Of a stretch of 64,000 bases of DNA, positions 45,232 to 54,448 are shown in pieces. Origin of the DNA: Anaeromyxobacter sp. Fw109-5. GTDB lineage: Bacteria > Myxococcota > Myxococcia > Myxococcales > Anaeromyxobacteraceae. The stretch covers positions 2,985,001 through 3,049,000 of the forward strand of contig NC_009675.1 in assembly GCF_000017505.1 (NCBI RefSeq). The letters run 5' to 3'. Under the pieces are notes generated by a model that worked only from the letters and a program-made list of their open reading frames with translations, did not search any database and was not told the DNA's origin. Position numbers and translations under genes: made by a program. The number at the start of each line of letters is the position of its first letter. Position 1 is the stretch's first letter.

Positions 45232-45966
45232 CTACCCGGCGCGCCGGTTCGCGATGGCCGGCGCGGCCTCCCGGGCGCCGCCGTACAGCCAGCGGCCGTG
45301 CGCCACCGTCTCCGGATCCACGTCGTTCAGCACCACCCCGGCGGCGAGATCGCCGAGCGACTCGAGCGCGAGCCGCACGACCTGCCGCGGCGTCGCGCCG
45401 GCGCGGACCACGAGCACCGCCGCGTCGGCCGCGCCCGCGAGCCGCTCGCCGTCGGCGAAGGCCAGCGCCGGCGGCGCGTCGAGGACGACGAGGTCGTACG
45501 CCGCGCGGAGCTGCTCCACGAGGGCCGCGGTGCGCGGGTGGCGGATCGCCGCCGATGCGTCGCGCACCTCGCCGGCGCACAGCACCGACAGCTGCCCGAC
45601 CCGCACGACGGCCTGGGACAGCTCCGCGGAGCCGTCGAGCACCTCGGCGACGCCGGCGCGCGGCGCGAGCCCGAACAGGCTCGCGAGCGACGGCCGGCGG
45701 AGATCGGCGTCCACCAGCACCACCGTGCGGCCCTCCTGCGCCGCGGTGAGCGCCAGGTTCGCGGCGCTGGTGGTGCGCCCCTCGCCGCGGCTCGCGCTCG
45801 TGACGGCGATGACGCGCATGGGGCGCCGGGCCGCGAGCCGCGCGAGGCGCTGGTACAGCACGCGGTACTGCTCCGCCGCGGGGGAGTCCGGCGCGGCCAG
45901 CGCGACGAGGCCCTTCTCGGGCGCGGCCGCGGGGTGAGTTGCCTGAAGGGTCTCGGCAGGGATCAT
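45232..45966 (-). CDS. CpsD/CapB-like P-loop ATPase (BY-kinase family) with altered Walker A
   Basis: A 244-residue protein of the bacterial tyrosine kinase/MinD-like family that regulates chain length with Wzz proteins. The Walker A segment reads VTSASRGEGRTTSAANLAL: the Lys expected in GEGKT is Arg. Walker A' is VVLVDADLRRPSLASLFGL and Walker B is YDLVVLDAPPA. The C-terminus has only one Tyr (GRWLYGG) and no Tyr-rich tail of the sort usually phosphorylated. ATG 45966 has GGAGGA eight bases upstream. The Wzz-like gene is 33 nt upstream. It may bind nucleotide differently or act as a scaffold rather than a kinase. Confidence 0.85.
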   Translation of the reverse strand: MIPAETLQATHPAAAPEKGLVALAAPDSPAAEQYRVLYQRLARLAARRPMRVIAVTSASRGEGRTTSAANLALTAAQEGRTVVLVDADLRRPSLASLFGLAPRAGVAEVLDGSAELSQAVVRVGQLSVLCAGEVRDASAAIRHPRTAALVEQLRAAYDLVVLDAPPALAFADGERLAGAADAAVLVVRAGATPRQVVRLALESLGDLAAGVVLNDVDPETVAHGRWLYGGAREAAPAIANRRAG

Positions 45967-45999
45967 GTTTCCGTTCCTCCGATCGAGTACGCGCACGTT

Positions 46000-47367
46000 C
46001 TAGGAAGCCCGCCGACGGTCGATGCGCGGGATGGCGGCGAGCACCGGCACGCCCAGCGTCGCGGCGTCCTCCGGCCCTCGCATCGAGGCGTCCAGCCACT
46101 CCGCGAGCGCCGCCGCCCCGAGCCCCAGGGCGATGGCGGCGAGCACCGCGATCCACAGGAGCTTCGGCCGATCCGGCGAGGAGGGCAGCCGCGGCGCGAT
46201 CGGCGTCTCCACCATGCGGAACATCGTGGGCTGGTCCGCCGCGAGGAGCTGCTCGGCGGCCGCGGAGTCGGCGCGGCGCGAGATCGTCGCGGCGTACTTG
46301 GCGCGCAGCACCTCGTAGTCCCGCGACAGGTTCGCGAGCTCCTGCCCGAAGCGCGGCGCCGCGTCGATGCGCTTCTGGTAGCCGGCCATCTCCTTGCGCA
46401 GCGACGCGATCTGCGCCTCGTGGCCGCGCACCTCCTCGTCGAGGCGGGCGAGGTGACCCTGCACCCGCTCGCTCCGGAACTTGTCGAAGGCGCCCTCGCG
46501 CTGCGAACGCGACTCCTCCAGCTCGCGCCGGGCGCGCTTCACGTCGGGGTGATCCGCCCCGTAGGCCGCCTCGGCGGCGTTGAGCCGGCGCTGCGCGTCG
46601 GCGAGGGTGGACTCGGCGAGCCCTGGACCGCTCAGGCTCTCGGGGATGGAGGAGAGCACCTCCAGCCGGCGGCGCTGCGCGTCGGCGATCGCGCCGAGCC
46701 GCATCTCGATCTGGCTCTGCGCGCGCCCGATGGCGCGGGCGTTGTCCTCGAGCAGCTCGGGCAGCTCGGCGGTGTGCTCCACCTTGAAGGCGAGGAGCCG
46801 CTGCTCGTGCGCCGCGAGCTCCTTGCCCATCTGCTCCACCTGGCCGTCGAGCGTCTCGCGCAGGGCCCGCGCCTGCCCCTCCAGCACCTGGCGGGTGAGC
46901 TCGCCGTAGTACTTCGGCAGGAGCTCCGCCGCGCGCGCGACCTTCTCGGCATCACGGCCGTGCACCTCCACCACGAAGAGCAGCGCAGGAGCGCCGGAGG
47001 GGACCTCCCCCTCGAGCCGCACCTCGACGTTGCGCCTCATCTTCTCGAGCGCCTTGTCCATGTCGTCGCGCAGGTCGGGGTAGAAGTCGGTCTCGCGGAT
47101 CACCCGCTCGAGCACCGGGCGCGCGAGGATGCCGTGCTTGATGGTGCGCATCCGGTCCTCGAACGGAGTCCCGTTCTGGGCGGGGAAGAAGTCGAGTCCC
47201 AGCCGCCGCGGCTCGATCTGGACGACCGAGGTCGCGGAGTACTCGGACGGCACGCCGAGCGCGAGGGCCACGCCGACGACGAGCACCGCGCCCGCGACGA
47301 CGAGCGCGAGAAGCCGGCGACGCCGCAGCGCCGCGAGGAGATCCTGCAACGTGTAGGTCCGTTCCAT
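46000..47367 (-). CDS. Wzz/GumC-like polysaccharide co-polymerase
   Basis: A 455-residue chain-length determinant protein. The Wzz domain begins TYTLQDLLAALRRRRLLALVVAGAVLVVGVALALG, with the first membrane helix at about 20-38. A long periplasmic coiled coil covers roughly 150-350 (for example DGQVEQMGKELAAHEQRLLAFKVEHTAELPELLEDN). The second helix, LLWIAVLAAIALGLGAAALAEWLD, is near the C-terminus, and a short cytoplasmic tail with PVLAAIPRI follows. No kinase domain is fused; the separate CpsD-like gene is next. It should set polymer length with Wzy and link to the OPX channel. Confidence 0.88.
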   Translation of the reverse strand: MERTYTLQDLLAALRRRRLLALVVAGAVLVVGVALALGVPSEYSATSVVQIEPRRLGLDFFPAQNGTPFEDRMRTIKHGILARPVLERVIRETDFYPDLRDDMDKALEKMRRNVEVRLEGEVPSGAPALLFVVEVHGRDAEKVARAAELLPKYYGELTRQVLEGQARALRETLDGQVEQMGKELAAHEQRLLAFKVEHTAELPELLEDNARAIGRAQSQIEMRLGAIADAQRRRLEVLSSIPESLSGPGLAESTLADAQRRLNAAEAAYGADHPDVKRARRELEESRSQREGAFDKFRSERVQGHLARLDEEVRGHEAQIASLRKEMAGYQKRIDAAPRFGQELANLSRDYEVLRAKYAATISRRADSAAAEQLLAADQPTMFRMVETPIAPRLPSSPDRPKLLWIAVLAAIALGLGAAALAEWLDASMRGPEDAATLGVPVLAAIPRIDRRRAS

Positions 47368-47377
47368 TCGTCCTTCC

Positions 47378-48610
47378 TCACCGTTCCGGCAGAGCCCAGC
47401 CCAGCCGGAGGCCGAACGTCGTCCGCGGCTGCGCGAACGGGTCGTCCTCCCCCGTGTCGACCGAGAGAGACTCGATCCGCGCGAAATGTGCCGCTCCGAA
47501 CGCGATGCGCACCCCTCCCCCGACGAGGAGTGCCGCCTCGCCGGCGACCAGATAGCCCGTCACCGCGTCTTCACCCTTCCAGTACAGACCGCTCCCCGCG
47601 CCCTCCCCGCCCGGAGTCCGCCCGGAGCGCCAGATGCCGCTGTCTCCCCGGAGCTCGAACCGCCGCGCGAACCTGCGCGCCAGCCCCAGCTCCGTCCAGT
47701 CGTTGAGGCCGGGGCGTGCGGTGTTCCCGAGGCCGAGGCCGTGGGCGAGCACCGCGCGCATCTCCCAGCCCCGGCTCGCGCCGAACAGCTCGATCCCGCC
47801 CTCGGGCACCACGGCGCCATCGCCGGACTTGAACCAGAGCGCGGGTCCCGCCCAGGCGTTCGCGTAGTAGTGCCGCGTGAGCTGGTACCGCGCCCGCGCG
47901 CGAAGCCCGTGCGCGTTGGCCCACTCGGTCCTGTCCCCCGTCACGTCGTCGACGAGGAACTCCTGGAACAACGACGCGACGTAGGCGCCACCGATCGAGA
48001 GTCGGCGGTCCGAGCGGTACAGCGTCTCGACCCCGGCCTGGTGCATCGCGCCGCCCGTGCGATCCTGGGGGAAGCGCACCATCTCCTCGGCGACCGTCCC
48101 CGCGACCTCGAGGTGCTCGGTGAGGCGGTACTCCGCCCGGCCTCTGCCACGCAGCGTGAACACCTCCTCGAGGCCGTCCACGTCCTCGGGGAAGATCCCC
48201 ATCTGCGCGAGTCCGGCCGGGTCATAGGCGTACGCGCCCCGGAGCGTTCCGCGCAGCGTGAGGCGCCTGGTCGCTCGGGCGTCCAGCGAGACGGAGCCCC
48301 GGTGGTTCCAGCTCCCGTTCGGCTGGAGCCGGTCGTACCTGACGAAGTCCGCGCCGTAGACGGTGCGGAGATCCCACGTGTGGTCGCGCAACCGCAGCCC
48401 GACCTCCGGAGACACCCGCCCCGTGCGATCGCTGCTCCCATAGTACAGCGCGTTCGAGTCGTAGCCGCCCTCGAGGGTGAGGCGGGCGATGGGCTCCACC
48501 ACCGTGCTCGCCGCCGCCGACGCGGACGCGCAGAGGACCGCGACGCAGAGCGCCGCCTTCCCGGTGCGCCCCCGCGTGCCCACCGCCCACCTCCTCCTGT
48601 GCGCTCGCAT
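47378..48610 (-). CDS. Outer-membrane beta-barrel protein paired with OPX
   Basis: A 410-residue exported protein. A basic N-terminus and hydrophobic signal segment (KAALCVAVLCASASAAAS) precede STVVEPIARLTLEGGYDSNALYYGSSDRTGRVSPEVGLRLRD. The rest is alternating beta-strand sequence with aromatic girdles through to the end (FGLRLGWALPER). This fits a large barrel such as BBP2 (EpsX-like) or the outer-membrane proteins of exosortase-type loci. In Myxococcus, short OPX proteins work with separate 18-strand barrels. Here the OPX gene is 16 nt upstream and Wzz 10 nt downstream. ATG 48610 is chosen because it directly precedes the signal peptide. Confidence 0.78.
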   Translation of the reverse strand: MRAHRRRWAVGTRGRTGKAALCVAVLCASASAAASTVVEPIARLTLEGGYDSNALYYGSSDRTGRVSPEVGLRLRDHTWDLRTVYGADFVRYDRLQPNGSWNHRGSVSLDARATRRLTLRGTLRGAYAYDPAGLAQMGIFPEDVDGLEEVFTLRGRGRAEYRLTEHLEVAGTVAEEMVRFPQDRTGGAMHQAGVETLYRSDRRLSIGGAYVASLFQEFLVDDVTGDRTEWANAHGLRARARYQLTRHYYANAWAGPALWFKSGDGAVVPEGGIELFGASRGWEMRAVLAHGLGLGNTARPGLNDWTELGLARRFARRFELRGDSGIWRSGRTPGGEGAGSGLYWKGEDAVTGYLVAGEAALLVGGGVRIAFGAAHFARIESLSVDTGEDDPFAQPRTTFGLRLGWALPER

Positions 48611-48626
48611 GGCCGGCTCCGTCCCG

Positions 48627-49208
48627 CTACGGCACGTAGAGGACGTCGCCTGCCTTGAGCCAGAGCGCACCCTCCGCCTCCCCCTTCACGAGCTCGTCGA
48701 ACGAGAGCTTCACCCGCTCGGTCTTCCCGTCCTGCTTCTGGCGCAGCCAGTTCACGTCGCCCTTGGCGAACTCGGTCCGCCCTCCGGCCAGCGCGATCGC
48801 CTGCACCACGCTCATCGGGCCTCGCAGCGGGAACCCGCCGGGGCGAGTCACCTCGCCGAGCACGTAGACGCGCGTCCCGTTGATCTCGCGGACCAGCACC
48901 GCGACCGAGGCGTCCTGGATGTACGGCCCGAGCGCCTTGGTGAGGCCCTGCTGAAGCTCCGCGGGCGTCTTCCCCGCCGCCTCCATCTCTCCCGCGAGCG
49001 GGAGGGAGATCTTCCCGTCCGGGCGGACCGGCACGACCCGGGTGAGCTCGGGCTCGCGCCACACGACGACCTCGAGCACGTCCTCGCGCCCGATGCGGTA
49101 CTCGCCGACGTCGGGTCGGGGATCAGGCCGCTCGGAAGGACCCGACGAGGCGCACGCCGCTGCGGCGAGGAGCACGCCAGCCATCACTGCCCTCTTCGTG
49201 AAGACCAT
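48627..49208 (-). CDS. Short OPX (Wza-family) polysaccharide export lipoprotein
   Basis: A 193-residue polysaccharide export protein. The lipobox is LLAAAACAS (Cys19). The Poly_export domain follows: GEYRIGREDVLEVVVWREPELTRVVPVRPDGKISLPLAGEMEAAGKT. One SLBB domain comes next, with TRVYVLGEVTRPGGFPLRGPMSVVQAIALAGG. The protein ends at GDVLYVP with no further domain, so it lacks the C-terminal amphipathic helix that Wza uses to cross the outer membrane. It therefore matches the short OPX type that needs a separate porin. ATG 49208 has GGAGGA five bases upstream. It is the first gene of the main polysaccharide operon. Confidence 0.9.
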   Translation of the reverse strand: MVFTKRAVMAGVLLAAAACASSGPSERPDPRPDVGEYRIGREDVLEVVVWREPELTRVVPVRPDGKISLPLAGEMEAAGKTPAELQQGLTKALGPYIQDASVAVLVREINGTRVYVLGEVTRPGGFPLRGPMSVVQAIALAGGRTEFAKGDVNWLRQKQDGKTERVKLSFDELVKGEAEGALWLKAGDVLYVP

Positions 49209-49435
49209 CCAGTTCCTCCAGGGACACGCGTCCCGAAGCGACTACCTCGCATCGAGCACACCGCGTGCCACGCCGCGTCGTGCACCCCGAGCGAAGGTCG
49301 GCGCGCACCGCGCCGCTCCGTCGGCGCACGTGCTCCGCGCGATCCGGCGTGCGCCCACCACCGCGCCACGCGAGCGAGCGGCTGCCGCCGAGAGCGGGCC
49401 GCGGTTCGCCGCTGAGGAACAATTTTCCCTCGCGT

Positions 49436-49451
49436 GGGAACGTTCGTGCCC
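49436..49451 (-). promoter_or_regulatory. Possible sigma-54 (-24/-12) promoter upstream of the OPX operon
   Basis: On the minus strand the sequence GGGCACGAACGTTCCC resembles TGGCACG-N4-TTGCA: the GGCACG of the -24 part and TT of the -12 part match at the right spacing, but the -12 GC reads CC. It would give a leader of about 215 nt before the OPX start. The NtrC-type activator gene nearby makes the idea attractive. The -12 mismatch keeps confidence low. Confidence 0.25.
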
Positions 49452-49475
49452 GCGTTGCCGCGGAGGCGAATCGGG

Positions 49476-49733
49476 ATGAGGTTCTCCCTGGACGCGGCAG
49501 AAAGTACCGGCCGAAGCCGGCGCGGAGGATGGGAGAGCATGCTGAGGGCGGCGGCGTGGACGCTGGGCCTGTTCGGGGTTGGGACTTCCGTCGTAGGACT
49601 GTTCCCGGAGTCGGCGTGGATCGAGCCGGTGGTGCTGCTCGCGCTGGGCGTCGCGTTCCTGTACGTGAGCGCGCGGACGAACGTCCGGGAGCGGCGGACG
49701 GGGGCGCTCGCGCCGAAGCAAGCGGCGGCCTGA
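49476..49733 (+). CDS. Small membrane protein of unknown function
   Basis: An 85-residue protein with two hydrophobic segments near its middle: AAAWTLGLFGVGTSVVGLF and WIEPVVLLALGVAFLYVSA. A basic C-terminal tail (RTNVRERRTGALAPKQ) follows. Two ATG codons (49476 and 49539) each have GGAGG nine bases upstream; the second gives 64 residues and a start right before the first helix. It is divergent from the OPX operon and converges on the NtrC-type gene. No family recognised. Confidence 0.6.
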   Translation: MRFSLDAAESTGRSRRGGWESMLRAAAWTLGLFGVGTSVVGLFPESAWIEPVVLLALGVAFLYVSARTNVRERRTGALAPKQAAA

Positions 49734-49776
49734 CCTGATCGCGAGGTGGGAGGCATCGGCAGCTCCGGGGGGAAGG

Positions 49777-49810
49777 GACGCGGCGCGGCTCGAGAGGGCC
49801 GCGCCGCGTC
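49777..49810. terminator. Strong hairpin between convergent genes
   Basis: A perfect 12-bp inverted repeat (GACGCGGCGCGG / CCGCGCCGCGTC) with an inner C-T-C/G-G-G extension and a GAGA loop. It lies between the stops of the small membrane protein gene (plus) and the activator gene (minus), so it could end both transcripts. There is no T-run on either side. The core is nearly identical to the hairpin at 13094-13121. Confidence 0.55.
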
Positions 49811-49811
49811 G

Positions 49812-51275
<1,464 letters not shown>

Positions 51276-51424
51276 CGTGGTTCCATTGGCAGCGAGGTCC
51301 TTGCCGCCGGTGTGAAAATGGAACGACCACCTGTTTCCGGCACCGGCCCGAACGCGGCGGGGGACAGGCGAGCGAGCGCTTCGCTTCGCTCGCGCAGCGT
51401 GGCGTTCCATGACATACCGGGGCG

Positions 51425-51688
51425 GTGCGGATGACCCGTCCTCGCCTCCTCCTGCGGGCGACCCTCCTCGTGATCGGCGGCGCGTTCATGCTCTGGAAGG
51501 CCTTCGACGCGAGCCGCGAAGCGCGCTCCCTCGGCGACGGCGACGCGCTGCTGTTGCAGCGGATCGCGATCATCGAGGCGCTCGTCGGCGTACTGGCGAT
51601 CGGCGCGGCGGCGTTCGCGGTCGCGGCGCTGCGTCCTCGCCGGCGCAGGCGCACGCTGGACCTGCACGATCCCGGTCGCCGGCCCTGA
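51425..51688 (+). CDS. Small membrane protein of unknown function
   Basis: An 87-residue protein with two predicted helices: LLLRATLLVIGGAFMLWKAFDA and IIEALVGVLAIGAAAFAVAAL. A basic C-terminus (RPRRRRRTLDLHDPGRRP) suggests it faces the cytoplasm. GTG 51425 and ATG 51431 are both possible starts. It is divergent from the NtrC-type gene and precedes the PHP gene by 95 nt. I do not recognise the family. Confidence 0.55.
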   Translation: MRMTRPRLLLRATLLVIGGAFMLWKAFDASREARSLGDGDALLLQRIAIIEALVGVLAIGAAAFAVAALRPRRRRRTLDLHDPGRRP

Positions 51689-51783
51689 CTCGCCGCGCGC
51701 CCGCGCGGGACGGCGGCCTCCCCCCTGCGCTCGCCTTCGTTCGCGCTCCTCGTGCGGTGCGCGCCCGGGCGTGACGCGCGGGG

Positions 51784-52698
51784 GTGACGGCCCGCGCGAG
51801 CCGCGCCCGCGTCGGACTCTCGAGCGCGGCGCCCCCGTCCCTCGACGCCCCCCTCTGGATCGGCGCGCCGCCCGCAGCCCGTGCGCACGCTCGTGTCGTG
51901 GCGCGCGCCGAGTACCACGTCCACACCTCCGCCTCCTACGACTCGCGGGCCAGCCCCGCGGAGCTCGTCGAGCGCGCGCTCGCCGCCGGCCTCGACGTCG
52001 TCTTCGTGACCGATCACGACACCATCGACGGCGCGGTGGCGGTGCAGGCCGCCGCCGGGCGGAGGCTCCGCGTCGTGGTCGGGTGCGAGTTCACCTGCGA
52101 CGACGGCTCGCACGTGATCGGCCTCGGGCTGCGCGACTTCATCGCCGAGCGGCGCGTCCCCGCCGTGCTCGAGCGCCTCAAGGCGCAGGGCGCGACGATC
52201 GTGCTCCCGCACCTGTTCCGGCGCGGCAGCGGCATCTTCCGCGACGAGCTCCGGCGCGATCAGGACTTCGTCCGGATGGCGCTGTCGTACGCGGACGCGG
52301 TCGAGTGCTTCAACGCCCGCGACGGCTGGGAGAAGAACCAGCGCAGCCAGCGGTTCGCGCTCGAGCGCGGGCTCCCGGTGGTGGCGGGCAGCGACGCGCA
52401 CGCCGCGCGCGAGCTCGGCCGCGTGTTCGTCGAGTACGACGAGGAGCCGTTCGCCGAGAGCTTGTCCGCGCGGCGCATCTACTTCCCTTCGCAGCGCGCG
52501 GTCGCGGAGGCGCCCTCGAGGCGGAGGGCGATGGAGCTCGTCCACGGATCGCTCCGGCGGTTCCCCGCCCTCGACCGGAGCTACCGCGCGCTGCGGAGCC
52601 GGCTCGGACGCGACCGGCCGCGCTGGGCGAACGCCGCGCCCTGCATGCAGCACGATCTCCCGCGCGCGACGCCGCGCGCCGCTCCGCGCGAGGGCTGA
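51784..52698 (+). CDS. PHP-domain metal-dependent phosphoesterase
   Basis: Up to 304 residues. The PHP motifs are AEYHVHTSASYDSRASPAELV near residue 40, FVTDHDTIDGAVAVQ, VVGCEFTCDDGSHVIGLGL and VAGSDAHAARELGRVF, which supply the His/Asp/Glu metal ligands. The family includes the YciV/RNase AM and TrpH-like phosphoesterases. CpsB-type phosphatases in capsule loci also have a PHP fold but a different sequence. The first 38 residues are low in complexity; GTG 51898, just before the PHP domain, is an alternative start to GTG 51784. It is 1 nt ahead of the initiating transferase gene and so co-transcribed. The substrate is unknown. Confidence 0.75.
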   Translation: MTARASRARVGLSSAAPPSLDAPLWIGAPPAARAHARVVARAEYHVHTSASYDSRASPAELVERALAAGLDVVFVTDHDTIDGAVAVQAAAGRRLRVVVGCEFTCDDGSHVIGLGLRDFIAERRVPAVLERLKAQGATIVLPHLFRRGSGIFRDELRRDQDFVRMALSYADAVECFNARDGWEKNQRSQRFALERGLPVVAGSDAHAARELGRVFVEYDEEPFAESLSARRIYFPSQRAVAEAPSRRRAMELVHGSLRRFPALDRSYRALRSRLGRDRPRWANAAPCMQHDLPRATPRAAPREG

Positions 52699-52699
52699 C

Positions 52700-53347
52700 G
52701 TGGCCCGGGCGCTCCAGCTCGCGGTGAAGCGCGCCGCCGACGTGGTCGGGGCGGCGCTCCTCCTCGCCCTCCTCTCCCCTCTCCTCGCGGTCATCGCCGT
52801 CGCCGTGCGGCTGACGTCTCCCGGAGAGGCGCTGTTCCGGCAAGCCCGCGCCGGGCGGGGCGGCCGCACCTTCACGATCCTGAAGTTCCGCACGATGGTA
52901 CGGGACGCCCCGTCGTCGCCCCTCGGCTCGTACTGCTACGCGGACGACCCGCGCATCACGCGGCTCGGGCGGATCCTGCGCGCGACGAGCCTCGACGAGC
53001 TCCCGCAGCTCGTGAACGTGCTGCGCGGCGACATGAGCTTCGTCGGGCCGAGGCCCGACCTCCCGCATCACGTCGCGCGCTACACGCTCGCGCAGCGGCG
53101 CCGCCTCGAGCTGCGGCCCGGGATCACCGGGTGGGCGCAGGTGAACGGTCGGAACGACATCCCGTGGGAGCGGCGGATCGAGCTGGACCTGCAGTACATC
53201 GCCCGCTGGTCGCTCTGGCTCGACGCCGTCGTGGTCGTGCGGACGGTCCGGGTGCTCTTGACGGGCAAGGGAGTCCGGCTCCCGAAGAAGGTGGGGGACA
53301 CCTCGTGGCAAACCGAAGGGAAGGCGAGCGGCTCACCGCGGTCGTGA
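52700..53347 (+). CDS. Short polyprenyl-phosphate sugar-1-phosphate transferase (initiating), second copy
   Basis: A 215-residue monotopic sugar transferase of the PglC/WcaJ catalytic type. The N-terminal membrane-associated helix is [83 protein letters not shown] and [22 protein letters not shown] are the catalytic blocks. It lacks the N-terminal multi-helix and nucleotide-binding domains seen in the larger copy at 43688-45085. GTG 52700 is directly after the PHP gene. A second initiating enzyme implies a second repeat unit or a choice of first sugar. Confidence 0.88.
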   Translation: MARALQLAVKRAADVVGAALLLALLSPLLAVIAVAVRLTSPGEALFRQARAGRGGRTFTILKFRTMVRDAPSSPLGSYCYADDPRITRLGRILRATSLDELPQLVNVLRGDMSFVGPRPDLPHHVARYTLAQRRRLELRPGITGWAQVNGRNDIPWERRIELDLQYIARWSLWLDAVVVVRTVRVLLTGKGVRLPKKVGDTSWQTEGKASGSPRS

Positions 53348-54369
53348 CCGGGGTCGGGGCGCCGCCCGCGATCAGCATCTTCAAGGCGCTGCGCCAGTCG
53401 GCCCTCCACCCGCGCGTCGTCGCGACGGACGCGGAGCCGACGTCCGTCGGGCTCTTCCGCGCGGACGCAGGTTACGTCGTCCCGCGGATCCGGGACGGCG
53501 AGGAGGCGTACCTCGATCGCCTCGAGGCGATCTGCCGGCGCGAGCGCGCCGCGATCGTGTGCTTCGGGTCCGAGGAGGAGCTGCGCCGCGTGGCGCCGCA
53601 TGCGCGACGGATCGAGGAGCGGACGGGCGCGAGGCCGATCGTGAACGCGCCGCACAACCTGGACGCGTTCCTCGACAAGTGGGGGATGTTCGTCGCGCTG
53701 CGCGAGAAGGGGCTGCCCGTCCCGGACTCCGTCCTCGCGAGCGACGGCGACGCCGTCCGCGGGTTCCTCGCGCGGCACCGCTTCCCCCTCGTGCTGAAGC
53801 CGCGGCACGGTTCCGGCTCGAAGAACCTGTTCCGCGTGAAGGACGCCGACGAGCTCGGCTTCCTCGTCCGCTACGTCCCCGAGCCGGTCCTGCAGGAGCT
53901 GCTGCTCCCGGACGACGAGGAGTACACGGTCGGCGTCTACAAGAGCCCGCGGGCCGGCTACGTGGGTCAGATCGTGTTCCGCCGGAGCCTCGCCGCGGGG
54001 CTCACCTACAAGGCGGAGGTCGTGGACGATCCGGAGATCGAGGCGGTCTGCCGCCAGGTCGTGGAGGCGTTCGACTTCTGGGGGCCGGTGAACCTGCAGC
54101 TCCGCAAGACGTCGGCCGGGGTGCGCGTGTTCGAGATCAACCTGCGCTTCTCGAGCTCGGCGGTGATGCGCGCGTACTTCGGGTTCAACGAGCCCGAGCT
54201 GTGCCTGCGCGACCTCGTCCTCGGCGAGCGGCTCGCCGCGCCCGAGGTCCGGCCGGGATGGGCGCTCCGGTACTGGGACGAGGTGTACGTCTCGGAGGGA
54301 GAGGTCGCGCGGGTGCGGGAGCGCGGGTATGTCGAGGGCGCGCCGGGCGTGAAGGCGAACGATCTCTGA
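53305..54369 (+). CDS. ATP-grasp carboxylate-amine ligase-like enzyme
   Basis: A 354-residue ATP-grasp protein. The N-terminal pre-ATP-grasp domain begins [22 protein letters not shown]. The ATP-grasp domain has NAPHNLDAFLDKWGMFVAL, PLVLKPRHGSGSKNLFRV (nucleotide-binding loop near residue 170), EPVLQELLLPDDEEYTVGVY and RVFEINLRFSSSAVMRAYFGFNEPEL with the metal-binding Glu/Asn. Such proteins join a carboxyl group to an amine or thiol and occur in many surface-polysaccharide clusters, where they may add amino acids to sugars. GTG 53305 lies 42 nt inside the preceding gene, so translation may be coupled. Substrates are unknown. Confidence 0.82.
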   Translation: MANRREGERLTAVVTGVGAPPAISIFKALRQSALHPRVVATDAEPTSVGLFRADAGYVVPRIRDGEEAYLDRLEAICRRERAAIVCFGSEEELRRVAPHARRIEERTGARPIVNAPHNLDAFLDKWGMFVALREKGLPVPDSVLASDGDAVRGFLARHRFPLVLKPRHGSGSKNLFRVKDADELGFLVRYVPEPVLQELLLPDDEEYTVGVYKSPRAGYVGQIVFRRSLAAGLTYKAEVVDDPEIEAVCRQVVEAFDFWGPVNLQLRKTSAGVRVFEINLRFSSSAVMRAYFGFNEPELCLRDLVLGERLAAPEVRPGWALRYWDEVYVSEGEVARVRERGYVEGAPGVKANDL

Positions 54370-54448
54370 GGGCACCTTGCCTGACGAGGCGCGGCGATCG
54401 CGGTCGCGGCCTCGGCCGCTGCGTTGCCTCGACCGCGGAGACCGCAGT

